Below, in pieces: positions 46,301-59,600 of a DNA stretch of 64,000 nucleotides. The stretch is from Sarcocystis neurona. Taxonomy: Eukaryota; Apicomplexa; Conoidasida; Eucoccidiorida; Sarcocystidae. Within the stretch, counting starts at the first letter, position 1, and each line of letters begins with the position of its first letter. The stretch spans positions 2,823,957 through 2,887,956 of the forward strand of contig KL647291.1 of NCBI GenBank assembly GCA_000727475.1, written 5' to 3'. Position numbers and translations under genes: made by a program. The notes under the pieces are model-generated. The model saw nothing but the letters and a program-made list of their open reading frames with translations, searched no databases and had not been told where the DNA came from.

Positions 46301-49300
46301 CCTTGTAGCAAGCAGGGAGAGACGTTTGCTCGCGTGCAACCGTAGCAGCAACGCTTCTTGAGAGTAGGTGCACAGCGTTCTTCTTTCTCCTTCTCTCTGA
46401 AGAGCCGGTGGCCACCGAGGCACGAACACATATGCAGCACCGTCTTCGGCCCGTGCAAGCAGCTGACCGGTCTTCTACCCGGGCCAACAGCGCTAGCCAC
46501 AAAACACGCGCATGTCGTTTTCTCCGTCAGAAGACATACGGGTGCTGCGTGCATGCAGCTAGCCAGCAGCGCAGTGCAGCTGCATGCAGGCAGCGAGCCA
46601 GCAGTTCCCTAGAGCTGCACGCAGCAGCAGTTTGCCGCCCATGGCAGCCGCAGAGTTTGGAGGAAGCGCCGTGCCGGTACGGCGTTGCGCCCCTCGCCGT
46701 TCGGGCGTGTGCGCGCACACACACGTGTAGACAGGAGCAGCAGCAACTCGCCAGGTGATACTTCAGAGAGACGTTACTAGCTAGTCGCGCTGCAACCGCG
46801 TGGACAAATGCCTGTCACAGGTGCACGCGCGCGCGCGGGAGACCTGCAGCTAGGGACTTTGAACGGCTGTGCGTCGTCGCCTACACGCGTGTCCGTGCAT
46901 GCGTGAACCGGTCGCGGCTTGTGAGGGCGACGCTTGCAGCAAAAGTGGACGGGCGACGCATGCCGGGATGGGGTGCGCTAATCTCGGGCAACACACGTAG
47001 AAAAGGATGTACATTTTCCAGCAGTTTCTATACGACTGTTGTACGCCGGGAAGACACACAGAGACGCACACGCCAGCCTCGGCGGACGGATACAAGCGCA
47101 CTAGAAACCCAGACACACACACACACACATATAAATATATTTGCAAGCAAAGGTGTGCACACAGTCAGAGAAAAGAGAGATGCCCACCCACTCATGCAGA
47201 TATATGTGTGAGAGATACAGGCGACCAGAGAAGCACGCATGCGCATATATGTGTGGAGTCACGGAGACGCGTGCAGGCAGGCAGGTACCGTAGCCATGGA
47301 GAGATGGGTCGGGACGGTAGCACACGCTGTAGAGCGTCTCTCCGCTGCTGCTGCTGCAGGTGAAGAAGGCAGGCAGCTGCAGCTCCCGAAGCAGCAGCAG
47401 GAAAATGCGCTGCACCTCCGAGAACTCGAAGAGAACCTGCAAGAACGCATGCAGCCGCATGCATTCCGAGTGCAGCCAGTGCGGCTTCACACAGGAATTT
47501 CTGTTTGAACCTACCTGTGTCACTCGCCCATGCAGCCGACGCACGTGTCTTCTGCCACCACGTGCATGCATAGGTGCGGCGAATAGACGAAAACTCGCAC
47601 AGAGATGTGAAGACCGGTGCAGCCCAGGACACGCCTGCGTACGCAGTGGCTTTCTCTGCCTTCCTTTCTTACGCTGTGGGGGACCACCGAGACAAAGAGA
47701 GGGAGACACAGAGAAATACACATGCCTACATCTATCTGGACATATACACCTACGTATACACCTACATCTAAGTATACGCACACGTATATATATATATATA
47801 TATGTACACGAAATGCTTGAAACATACACATGCTGGAAACGCACATGTGTCCAAACGTAGATATATAGAGAGAAACGCGTTGTGGGGAAGGACTGCCTCA
47901 TAAACGTAGAGACGCACAAGGGGAGAGGGAGAGGATCACACGTACGCATTTTCAGCGAGAAACACACACACGTGAGGAGAGATACAGACAAAGAGACAGG
48001 AATACACACAGACCTGCGGGGGGGAAAGTACACATATGCATGCAAATAAAAAGAGAGAGAGAGGTACACTCGTACATACACATATATGCGCATGCAGAGG
48101 GCCATACTCACGTACACACAGACGTGTGTATATCCATGCAGATGCATCCCTACATACATACCATAAACTCGCATAGACATACAAAGCTTCATACGTATAT
48201 ACTTACATGTATATATATATATATATACGTATGTACACAATACAGTGAATACCTTACATATACATATATATATATACATATATACGCATTCATTCACATA
48301 TATATATATATATATCTATGCATATACTACACACATACGTGCGATCCATCCATACGTACGTACATGCATACGAACGTACGTCCATTCGTCCCACACACAT
48401 ATACATATATATATATATATGTGTACGGTTGTATCGGCTGGCGTGCAGTACAGCACACTCTTGTGTTTGCCACCGTTGACGGATTCTGAGAAGAAAACGA
48501 TAAACGCAGCAGCAGATGTCGACGGAGTCGGACGCAGGCACACTCCTCGAGCGCAGCATACGCGAAGAAGAGAGAAGTGCATGCCCAGATACCCTCCCCA
48601 CACATCCATACACACGCCCGCAAACACATGCATATACATATCCCTACATACTCACATATACACACACATGTATACCTATACTCGTGCATACACATACACA
48701 GATGCAAGCAGATACCCATATGTATGAGACACCCAGCTACATGCGTCGGATCACATATACGCATGCAAAAAATACCGCATATATATATATATATATGTGG
48801 ATACGCCTGGAAGGGTAGGAAGGAGTCTGCGAGCCGGTGTACGTCCAGTACTATAGGCGAGAAGTGTCGTACCTGGCCACCTGCTGCCGCTTCCCCGTAG
48901 ACGTACAACAGCTCCTCGCAACCGTCGAAAAGTTCGCCGTTGATGTCCCTGTCCCACTGCCACCTCTTTTCTTCTTCTTCTCCCCGTTCTCTTCTGTCGC
49001 GGTCTGCAGCAGCAGCACCAGCATCACTTCTTCTACTGCTGGCCGACCCGCTGGTCTTCTCCTTTCCCTTTTCTTTCGCCTGCTGCTCTCCTCCCCCTTC
49101 CTCCTCCTCTGCTACTTCTTCCGTTGCAAGACGCTGCTCCTTCTGCTGCTGGTGCTGCTGTCGCCGCTTCCTCTTCGCCGCCGCGGCCGCCTCACGCGAG
49201 TACACCTGTTCCGCATGCAGCGCAGCGTCTCGAAGCGAGTAAAACAACGGCTGCTCCTGCGCCTCGCCTCCTCCTCTTGCTGCTGCTCCTCCTCCTTCTC

Positions 49301-52300
49301 CGACCCCTCCTGCTCCTCCTCCGAGCCCCCCTGCCTTGAAGTGCATGCAGCTCGCCGCGAAGACTTCATCCCAGTCGGGGAAATATCTCACCCTGACACA
49401 CGTATCCACAACGGCCCCATATAAAACGACACAGGCGACGCTTGACATTTGTTTCTCATCCGTCCCATACATATCTACATTTGCAGTATCTTCACATATA
49501 TTCACGTGTGCACACATACTCATACACATACATATATATATATACAGATATACACGTAACCACGGGTGCTCAGCACTTGTAAAGGTCCTAGGTGGAAATA
49601 TATGTACCTCTTATCTTGATATTATCTTGTGTATATTACGAAGTTGTAGAGTACACAGTTACATACAGGTGTACTTTACATACGTACACGTACTTGGTGC
49701 AAATATCTATATACACATATATAATGTTATCCTCGTATATCTATATCTACGCACATACATAATGCACATATTACATGCAGGTATACTTGTGTATACATAT
49801 ATATATATATATATTCACCCCCACTTGTGTAGACATACTCATATTACATCTGAGTATACTCGCATATATATATAGAGAGAGATAGTGGCGCGCGTTCATT
49901 ACTTGGGTGCAAAACGTGTGTATATACATACATGTATTAATATATATATAGAGAGAGGAAATAAGAGAGGAAATCACGCGGCTCACGTGCGAAACACAGG
50001 CACACACAGGCGTACACATTTATGAGCGGAAAGCCGCCGAAGCAACACCAGCAGAACAGTCAGCACCAGCACCACAGCGCACCAGGAACGGCTGCAGCCG
50101 AAGCCGCAGCAGGAGCAGCAACCGCTGCACATGCAGGACAGGAAACGACAGGAGCAACGAGACATGCACGAGTAGCCGGAGAGTCAGCACCAGCAGCAGC
50201 AGCGACACGAACAGCAGCAGAAGGAAGAGCACGAGCGCCAAGAACCAAAGCAGCGGCAGGAACAGCCACAAATGCGAGACCAGCAGCAATCACAGCAGGG
50301 CAGCGGAAGGGAGAGCAGCAGCGTGACGAGCAGCAGCAGAGGGGGAGAGCCGCAGCAGCAGCGTTATTACCACAGCTGTCTGGGAGAGTTGACCGAATGG
50401 TGCTGATGGACAGCGAGAGGAAATTCCTTGCAAAGCGTCATGGTGTGCTGCCCTTCGACAAGTGGATTCGTCAAGAAAGTGACGGGCAACTGCAGCTCTC
50501 TGACCTGCAGGAGCAGCAGCAGCAGCAAAAACAGGCAGAATCACAACCCCAGCAGCAAAGGGAGACAGAGGCCGAAGGAAGAAGCAGCAGGAGCCGCGAA
50601 CAGAATCACCGACAGCGGCAACCGTATGGCGCCCGCAAACGCAGGGGCCGCAGCAGCCGCACGCGCATCGCCGCTAAAGCGGAGCGCCAGAGGATGCAAC
50701 GGAAGAAGAAGCACCAGCAGCAGCAGCGGGAAGCAGGAGCAGCAGCAACAGCAGCTGAACACTCTTGCACAGAGAAAGGCAGAGAAAATCACACACTGAG
50801 ACATGCCTCGCAAGAGCCTTTCGCTCGACTCGGGCGTCTCTACGCTGCAAACAAGATCCACTCGAAGCTTTCTTCTCTAAAGAGGTCTAGCGTATACGTC
50901 TACTCCTCAAGCCACACCCTATACATACGCATATATATATATAGATATGTCCGCACAGGCAGGTAAATATACGTGCACCTATATTCATACACCTATATTC
51001 TTATATGTATAGAGAGAGATGTGCCGATGTATCAACAGAGAGAGAGAGACACCAGACCGATGTGCACATAACTTCGCGCGTGAGTGATGCCCACGCCCAC
51101 GCCCAAGTGCGTATGTATAGAATATATTTATTTATTCCTAAACGAAGGAAGATATCTATGGAGTGAAATTGGAAATTTAGAAATTGATCTAGACACTGCA
51201 AACCACGCAGTCCTTCTGCGTAAAGACGGCTATGCACTCACGAGTACGTACCCATATATATACATGCAGGGGGAGCGAGAGATCTTACATTATAGAAGCG
51301 CGTCGTTCTTTTTAAAGAGGGCAGTCCGGAAGCATGCATGCATGCGGCTGAGATGGAGTTGCCGCGTTTAACCGGAGAGGTACACACCCCATGGTTTTGG
51401 TCCTCTCCTCAGTCTCTTCTCACTCTTCGTTCACGCAATATATACATATATGCTCCTACACATACATGTTTGTGTTTATCTATTTCTCTCTCTGTGTATG
51501 TCGCTCTTTATATATATATGGTCTAAGCTTGTACATATATGCGCATGTCTGTCTGTTCCTACACCGACAAATATATCTCTCTGCGCTACCATTTCTGCCA
51601 CACGAATGTAGACACGTCTCCTTCCACACGTACGAATATATGTAAGCTGTCTTGACACATGCGTGCATCTCTCTTTTACTACTTATAGACATATATATGT
51701 ATATGTGTATATAAATGCGTGCGTGTGTGTACGTAGGAGAAGGTAGGCTGCGACTGAGAGGTATGAGTCCGCCAGATGTATGTACATGCGAGGCCGCGGC
51801 TGTGTGCTGCACGATAGATGTGGTCAGGAATTACATCCTGGACCTCTCCTTCCTTTTCCGTAGGCCTATACACACAGACTCTCCCAAATTACTAGCGACC
51901 CCAAAAGCCAGCGCGGCTTCCCGTTTTCTTCCTGTCTCGTCTCTTTCTCTGCTAAATACGTGCGCCACATATACAGATGCGTATGTACACACATATGCAC
52001 ACACACACACACACACATATATACACAGGTGCAGGTATTCTGTGCAGTACATATGTAAGACACTTGCAGGCGGTTATTCCGCGTGCAGATGTTCAGGGCC
52101 CGTTCTACAAGCAAGTGAGTGTTCACGCGCAGGCTGCTATGGAGATACATATATATATGTACATACCAGCGTGCAAGGTATATATATATAAATATGTGGA
52201 GAGAGGGAGAAAGAATAAAGTGATGTTCACAAGGGTGTGATGCCCAAGATCCATCTTAAGAAGAAATCATGTATACTTAGTCACAAACAGAAGTACGTCT

Positions 52301-53628
52301 GCGGAGTGTCGTTTTCTTTGCTAACTTCTCTCAAAAGTGCTCTTCTTACTGCAATACTCCACCTTCCTTTCACGCCCCATCTCCGCACGCGTTCGCTCCA
52401 TCCCATCAGCTGCTGCTGCTGTGCTCCCGCCGCTGCTGCTGCTGTTGCACCAGCTGCGGCAGGCGTCCGCCCCCCTGCCTCCGCGGCTGCAGCAGCGGCA
52501 GCAGGGAGCGACTGGCGCTCGAGTTGCCGCAGTTGCTCTGCGGAAGGCAGAGCGGCGAGAGCGATGTGGTGAGAAGTGGGTTGCTTTTGAGGAAAGAAGG
52601 AGAAGAGGACATACTGCTGCTGTCGCGACGAATACCGGGTGTCTGTACACCCCAAAACCTGGTGGACGCGCAGCGTCTGGTGCATGCGCAGCACTCGAAA
52701 GGATTGCCCAGGCAGCGCTAAGTTCTGTGTGCCAGAGAAACGCAAACACACTCCCCCACGCACTGACTCGAAAATGTGCGCCAGCGTGTGTGTACGCGCA
52801 GACACACCAAGAAGAACATACGATGAATCCCCAGAAAAGGTACCTCTTTGCCTGTCTACAGAAGGGGCGTGCCCACCCACGTCGGAAGCATCCGTCGGTG
52901 TAAGAAAACGGGAAGAAACGCAAATTTTTAAACGTCTCACCGGGTCTGCGTAGAGCTGCACGCACGCGCCTACACAACGTGTGGGGAAGTTTGTGCTTCT
53001 ACGCAGCCACCTCGCAGGACGAGAATTTACGACGGCACAGGCGGGCCCAAGTGAAACGTACACAGAGGGCCATTTCTACACGCAGAGAGAAACCGCGCTC
53101 AGATACCTTGGAGAAGCGCAAGCGTAGCTTCTTCCCTACTAAATCCGCACCTACAGGAACTACAGCAGACGTACCGGTTCAGAGACATCACTTAGACCGA
53201 TCCACATACAGCTATCCATCCATACATACATTCACACATATACATATATATATATATATATGTATAACTCAATTTATATATATATATAACTCATGCTGAG
53301 ACAGGTAGACAGAGGAGAGAGAGTACGAGAAAGCCACGCGAGAGGGAAACCAGGGAAGAGCAGGTAGACAGGAAGCTCGTACGGCAGAGAGAAATCGACA
53401 GCAGAAACAACCTTGACAAAGAGGTACTCTGAGAAATGCAGGGAGAGACAGATGCTGGGGGTCGGCAACTATTAATACATGTTTAAAAGCACATGCTCTT
53501 GCGCGTCCAGGTGTCTGGCAACTTACACAGGAATGACATGTATATATATGGACAGTCAACTAGACATATATATATAAGTACGCACAAAAGAGCAACATAT
53601 AGATGTACACCGGAAAAAAACACACGAG

Positions 53629-53659
<31 letters not shown>

Positions 53660-56600
53660 GGGTGTCCCCGTAGGTGTACACATATATGTGTGTACACCTT
53701 GTCAAGAACATATATTTATATATGTACGTACACAGAACTTTGAGAGCTAAAGAGAGTGAGGAACCGATTTGTCTCCAAAGAGAGGAAGAGGGGAAGAGAA
53801 GAACAGGCGAGAAGGTTGAGAATGGAAAGCAGGAGAATACGAGACCACGAAGCAGAAGAAGTACTCGAAAATATTATCGACAGGGAGAAGAAGAAGAAAG
53901 GGAAACGAGTAGCGCATGCCTTCCGAATTACTGCTACCGTCTCGCTCAGCACTTGGCAGTTTGCAAGAGACATCAAGAGCCCCGGACGCTTCTTCGTGAA
54001 CATTCCCTTCTCCTGCAGAAGCCCGCCTTCTTCCTTCCTTTTCTCTTTTTTCTTGTCGGCAAAAATAAATCTGTCGCAACCCCGCCTGTTCACCTGCGCT
54101 TCGCTCTCTGTCCCTCGGCTCGTCTATTTTGTCCTTCTGTCTTTCTCCTTCAACTCTTTTCCTGCTGTCCTCCCCCGCCTTGTAGGCTTCTTTTCCCGTT
54201 TGCTGCCTACTTCTCTGCTTCTTACTTGCAAGAAGATGTCCTTGCAGCTGTCGCGTTCAGCGGTCCAGATGTACCAGAGGGTCTTCCCTATCTGCTGGAA
54301 GTCGTCGTGCAAATTGATAAAGAGAGAAGACTTCTCTTGAAAGCAGACGACGCAGCGCAGTTTCCTCTCCGTTTTGCCTCGCCTTTTTTCTTCGACTCTG
54401 CCCTCCTGCTCCTTTTTCTTCTCCTCCTTTTGCTTCTTCCCCTGTTCTCCTTCTTCACGACCCTCCTCCGCTCTCGCTTCTCTGCCAGCACTTTCGTTCG
54501 CGCCTGCCGCTTCTGCTCGCTTGCCGTCTTGCAGCAAGTCTTCGACGCACAACGGCAGCGCCACGCACAGGCGCAGCTCCTGCTGCATGCGGTCCTGCAG
54601 CTGCAGTACCACCAGAGGGGGGGGAGAAATGCAGCGCGTTCTTCCGCTCTGCTGGGGTTGCTGGTTCTTCTCTGTGGACTCGGTGTCCTGCAACGTCGCC
54701 TCCTGCTGCTGCTGCAGCAGCAGAAGCTGCTCAAGCTGCACAGCTTCCGCAGCTGTCAGCAGCTGCAGCAAAACTAAGTCTTGCCAAGAGGCCACAGATA
54801 CCCAGTTGACTCTCGCCACGTAGAAGTCCTCTCTCCAGTCAACAACGGGAAGTGAAATGAAGCGTTCTCTACAGCCAAGAGAGAAGCTCTTGGAAGGAAA
54901 CAAAGACAGAAGAGAGAAAGAGAGAGAGTCACAGCCAAGAGACACAGCAGCACAAGCGTGGGGGACGGAACAAGAGAAACAAAGCCGCAGCACGCCACGT
55001 TAGCAGCAAAACGAAGTAGCAAGCGCAGCTGCACCACAGCAGCAGTGGAAAAGGGACGGCAGCAGCAGACAGGGGAGCGCAGCAGAACACAGAGAGCAGC
55101 CACACACGAGCAAGTGCAGCGCAGGAGCAGCAGCAGAACACGGGCGTCCCGGGTTGCCTAAGCATCCTACAACTGCAGCGGCAGGAACAGCAGCGGGCAG
55201 CGGAACGCACAGCCGCTGCAGCAGGACAGACCGCAGGAGCCATCCGTGCCCCGCAGCAGGTAATGGGCAGAGAAAAGCGACCAGGCATCACAGCAGCGGC
55301 GTTGCACACAGCAGTGGCCACGATCACACAGCAACGCCACAAGCACAGGCACCTACAGCAGTCGCAGCAGCAGGAGCAGAGAGGAGGTTTGTGTTTTCTG
55401 CTGTTGCTTTCACCAAGAGAAAACGTTGGATTTGGGACTGAAGTGCAGTTCTACCTGCTGCCGATTCTGCGTTCTGAGAGGCGCTGCTGCAGCCCTTCCT
55501 CTGCTGTGACAGACGGCAGCGTCCACCCAGCCTGCTGTTGTTGCTACTTTTGTTGCAGTTGCTGTTGCCGCTGCTGCTAATCTTCCCCCGCCTCCTCTCG
55601 AGGGCAAAACAAGCACGTCTAGCACCGGGAAAATCAGCGTGCATCCGCGTTTTTTCGCGACTGGCATTTGTGTGAATCTGCCTGACTTCTACTCTGCAAA
55701 ATGTGCGGAAGAAGCGTAGAGACCGTCGAGCTGCGCTTCGCGTGTACGTACACCTGAAATGCCTGGCGCAGCACAGCGACACGGCGTTCTGCAGCTCCGA
55801 CAGGCGACCAGCGGACTTTCTATGCAGAAGTAGGGAGGAGCGGAAGCAAAAGAGGGAGAAGAAGCTGCAGCAGCAGTATTTTTCGTCGTGGCCGAAGACG
55901 CTGTGAAGCTGGTCGAGGCGTGCATTGCTGCAGCGCAAATCGCCGGGGCAGAAGGCACCTGATCCACCCACAACAACCCGAGACGGCACATCAGGACAAT
56001 GTACACCTTCATCACACCGGTCTATACATACACATGTGTACACACGTCTCCGCAACCATGTCCCTCTACAGACGCAAAGACGAGCATATACGTACACGGA
56101 TGTTGTTAGACAGACCTTTACATTTTAGGGAAGAGAGAGACATATATATATAGAGAGAGACAGAGAGAGACGAATATGAACTCACACGCAGGTCTCCATC
56201 ACCGCATAAAATAAAGAGGAAGGCACACAAACGTATACATATATATATATATTATATATATGTGCGTATACGTACACACAGCCGCACACGCTGGAAACCC
56301 ACATGACAGGACTCCCACGCATAGAAGGGAAGTGCGGTGAAGGCGTAGAGCTTACGCCTGCACCAGCGTGATGTCTGAAGGAATTTGCTGACGCCCTCGC
56401 AGGGCACTTCAGCAGCAGCAGCAGCTCCACAAGCAGCACCGTGACGATTTCCAACAGCAGCGGCATCACTCAAAGCAGCAGCTGTCGAAGGGCAAGAACT
56501 ACACCTGTATCAATCGAGACAGACGAGAACAGCGACAGCTTCTGCAGAAAGAGAGACCCAGCCAAAAAAAAGGGAGAACCAGCCGCAAAGGAGAAACACG

Positions 56601-59600
56601 CGGCTGCCACAGAAAACGCATCAGGCGCACGATGGAAACCGCGTGCAGAAGAACACACTGCAACCACAGCAGTGGCAACAGCAGCAGCAAATAAAATAGC
56701 ACCAGTAAAGTAGTCGTCAGCAGCGGCAGACGTTGCCGCAGCAGCCTGCGACACAGCAGCAGCACGCGACGGAGCGCAACCGCAGCAGCAGAAGACGGAG
56801 CAGCAGCAGAACCAGCAAAAGTCTGTTCCTTCCTACCTGCAGAATTCCGACTCGAATGCAAACATTCGGTGTCCCGGCGAAAGGAAATCGATGAAACTCA
56901 TCTGTTAAAGGCCAGGCGATGGCAGACTCCTCCGACGCCGGTGCTGCTGTTATGCTTTTCCCAACCTGCTGTCGGTCTCCTGCACCCTCCTCTTGCGCTG
57001 CACTTCCGACAGAAGGAAAAGACCCGGGCTTCGTTTGTCTCTGTTCCGCGTCATCAAGCCACTCTTCTGCTGCTGGAGAGTCGGCTGCACCGTGCCCCGT
57101 GTCTCCGGCATTTCCTGTGGCTCGCCCACCAGCAGGCGACTTGCCTTCGCTGTTGAGAGTGGCAGCACCGGCAGCCGCACGAGCAGATCTCGCCGCTCGC
57201 TGCTGCTGCTCCTGCTCCTCTTGATGGCGTCCTGCGCTGCCTCCGGTGCTGCCGGCGGCAGCTTTCTCTGTTTCGGCAAAAGCGGCCACTCCATCAGCAG
57301 CTGCTGCAGGCGGCTCCGTCTGGGAAGCAGGAACAACAGCAGCAGTCGTACAAGGCAAGACTGCCTGTCCATCTGTACGCTGCTCGTAATAATATCGAGG
57401 AAGGTTCAGCCGTTGAAGACAGAGAGGCGGGATATGCTGCTCCTCGTACTGGCAGAACGCCATATAGTTGCCACATGGAGACCTGCAGGAGCAGTTGCAC
57501 GAAATAGGGAAACAAAGGGAAAGCCCAGCAGTCCCAGGGAAAAGTAAAACTGCAGCACCTACAGAAAAAGAAAACAAATCAAAAAAAGCGCTCCCTTCAC
57601 GTGTTTGTCCGCACACAAGGAGATCTGTATTTTGCAGAGAAAGTCTTCTCGCAGATGAAGATACGTGTAACCGCATAGATACTCTCGCAAAACGGTACAA
57701 CGTATAACGTGTATCTCCACTGGCGCGTGCACAGGCATATATAGATGTATACATTGTTATGTGTATAGGCACGTCCACGAAATATACGCACAGCAACACT
57801 ACCAGATATATAGACAACTTCTCAGAGCCTGTACGTTTGTTACCAGAATTCAAAACAAGCGTCTTAACCGAAGAGCGCGTGCGGCACTCCCTGCCATTTG
57901 CCGGAGACTCAGCACAGTCGAGTCACCCTTTCCGCAGCAGTTCTGCAGATATGAACCCGGGACGCACCAGAAGCAGCAGGTGTAACTCTACAGCAACGTC
58001 CACGTGCAAGTGTGTGAGTTTCACGTGGAGGAAGTTGTCACTTGCTAATGCAGAGTCACGTACCTTCTGCAGTTCATAGCAACCACGTACGTCTATGTCC
58101 AGCACGAATCACAACTGCAAAAAGAAGCCCATGCACATCTTGAGGGAGAAGAAGAAGAGACGTACGCAGTTGAAGAAAAAAAACTTTGCATCTGCAGCCT
58201 CTTGGAGCCCTGTACGTCGTCCAGCCCGACTTACCACCAGTAGCCGTGCACGCGCTCCATTTCCTCTTGCGCGATGTACTCTGCTAACCCATTTACAACT
58301 TTGCCTTCCTTCCCGCTAGTGGTGAGCATGCACACACCTCCGCTGACTAGCGTATCTTCTTCCATGCCTTCTTCTCCCTCTTTCTCTTCTTCATCTGCTG
58401 TCGCGTGTGCTGCTACTTCAGAGAACGTTTCTGGCTTGTCTGATCCTACAATTTGCTGGCTTCGCCGCGTGGGGACGGAAGCAACAACAGCAGCACCTGT
58501 GGCGGCCCTGGTCGCCGGGCTCAGTCCCTCCCTCGCAGCAACAGGGGCAACCGGTGCAGGGGTGCCGCTGCTCTGTTTAATACAGGGACGAGAACACTGC
58601 GCCTGCTGCTGTGGGCGTTGTCTCTGCCGCGGACGCAGCGCCACCACGTGCAAATCCTGCGCGTAGACGAAGGCAATCCTGCTTGAGTCAGGAGCGAACG
58701 ATGCGCTCAGGATGGAGCTGCCGCTGCTGCTCGGTCTTCTCAGCAGCAGAAAGGGCTTGCTCACGCTAGGGCTGCCTCCTCCCCTCGCTTCGGCAGCAGA
58801 GCAATGTGGCAGAGAAGAAGATCCAGTAGCAGCACCATCAACGGCTGCTGCAGACGGAAGCGCCCTGCCCGTCTCCTGCGCAACGTCTGCTGCTGCCGCT
58901 ACCGGCTGCTGCTGCTGCTGAGCGTCTTTCCCCTCCTCGTTAGCGGCAACAGCTGTCGCCTCCACTTCCGCAGACTCGGCGGAACACGCCACGTACTGGA
59001 CAACAGGCTCGGTGGGTGCGCCACCAGCTGCAGCAGCAGGGCGAGCGGGGTCGGCAGCAGCTGTTGCACAACTATCAGCAGCAGCAGCAACCGCAGCAGC
59101 ACCGCTGGCAAGAGTGCCGTCACTCTGTAGAGGGCTCCTGAACTGCTGTCCTTGACTATTTGAATAGGCAGGAATGGTTGCCTCGATGGCTTTGCATCCC
59201 GCGTACAGCCACAAACCCTGACAGAATACCAGGAAGCCCATACGCCGGTCGCTACTCCATTTGCGGATTCGAGGTCGATACGTGTAACATATATATATAT
59301 CTACACATATGTCTAGATACAGGTATAGACTGGTAGACACAGAGAGACAGATAAAGAGTGATAGACACACACAGGTAGAAACATCTACCTACGTAAGTAT
59401 ATAGATACGTAGCTATGGACAGGTAGCTATAGATTGATAGTTGCAGAATTAGAAAGATAGACGTCGACAAGTTATGATAGATGTATGCCGATACTGAGAA
59501 AGAACTCACAACGAGTCTTGCAGCTGTAATTTACTTCTGTTCAATGTTCTCTTGGGGAAAGCCCTACGTGGACACAGCAACCTAGAAGCACTCTTCGAGG

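Noticed and set aside
45744..46361. Plus-strand Gln/Arg-rich ORF of 205 codons
   Set aside because: It overlaps antisense the conserved peptidase exon 45861-45968 and otherwise translates a CAG repeat in that gene's intron.
52337..52903. Plus-strand ORF of 188 codons (ALRKAERRERCGEKW region)
   Set aside because: The minus strand here carries a peptidase exon (52297-52724) whose phase fits both neighbours; the plus frame is probably its shadow.
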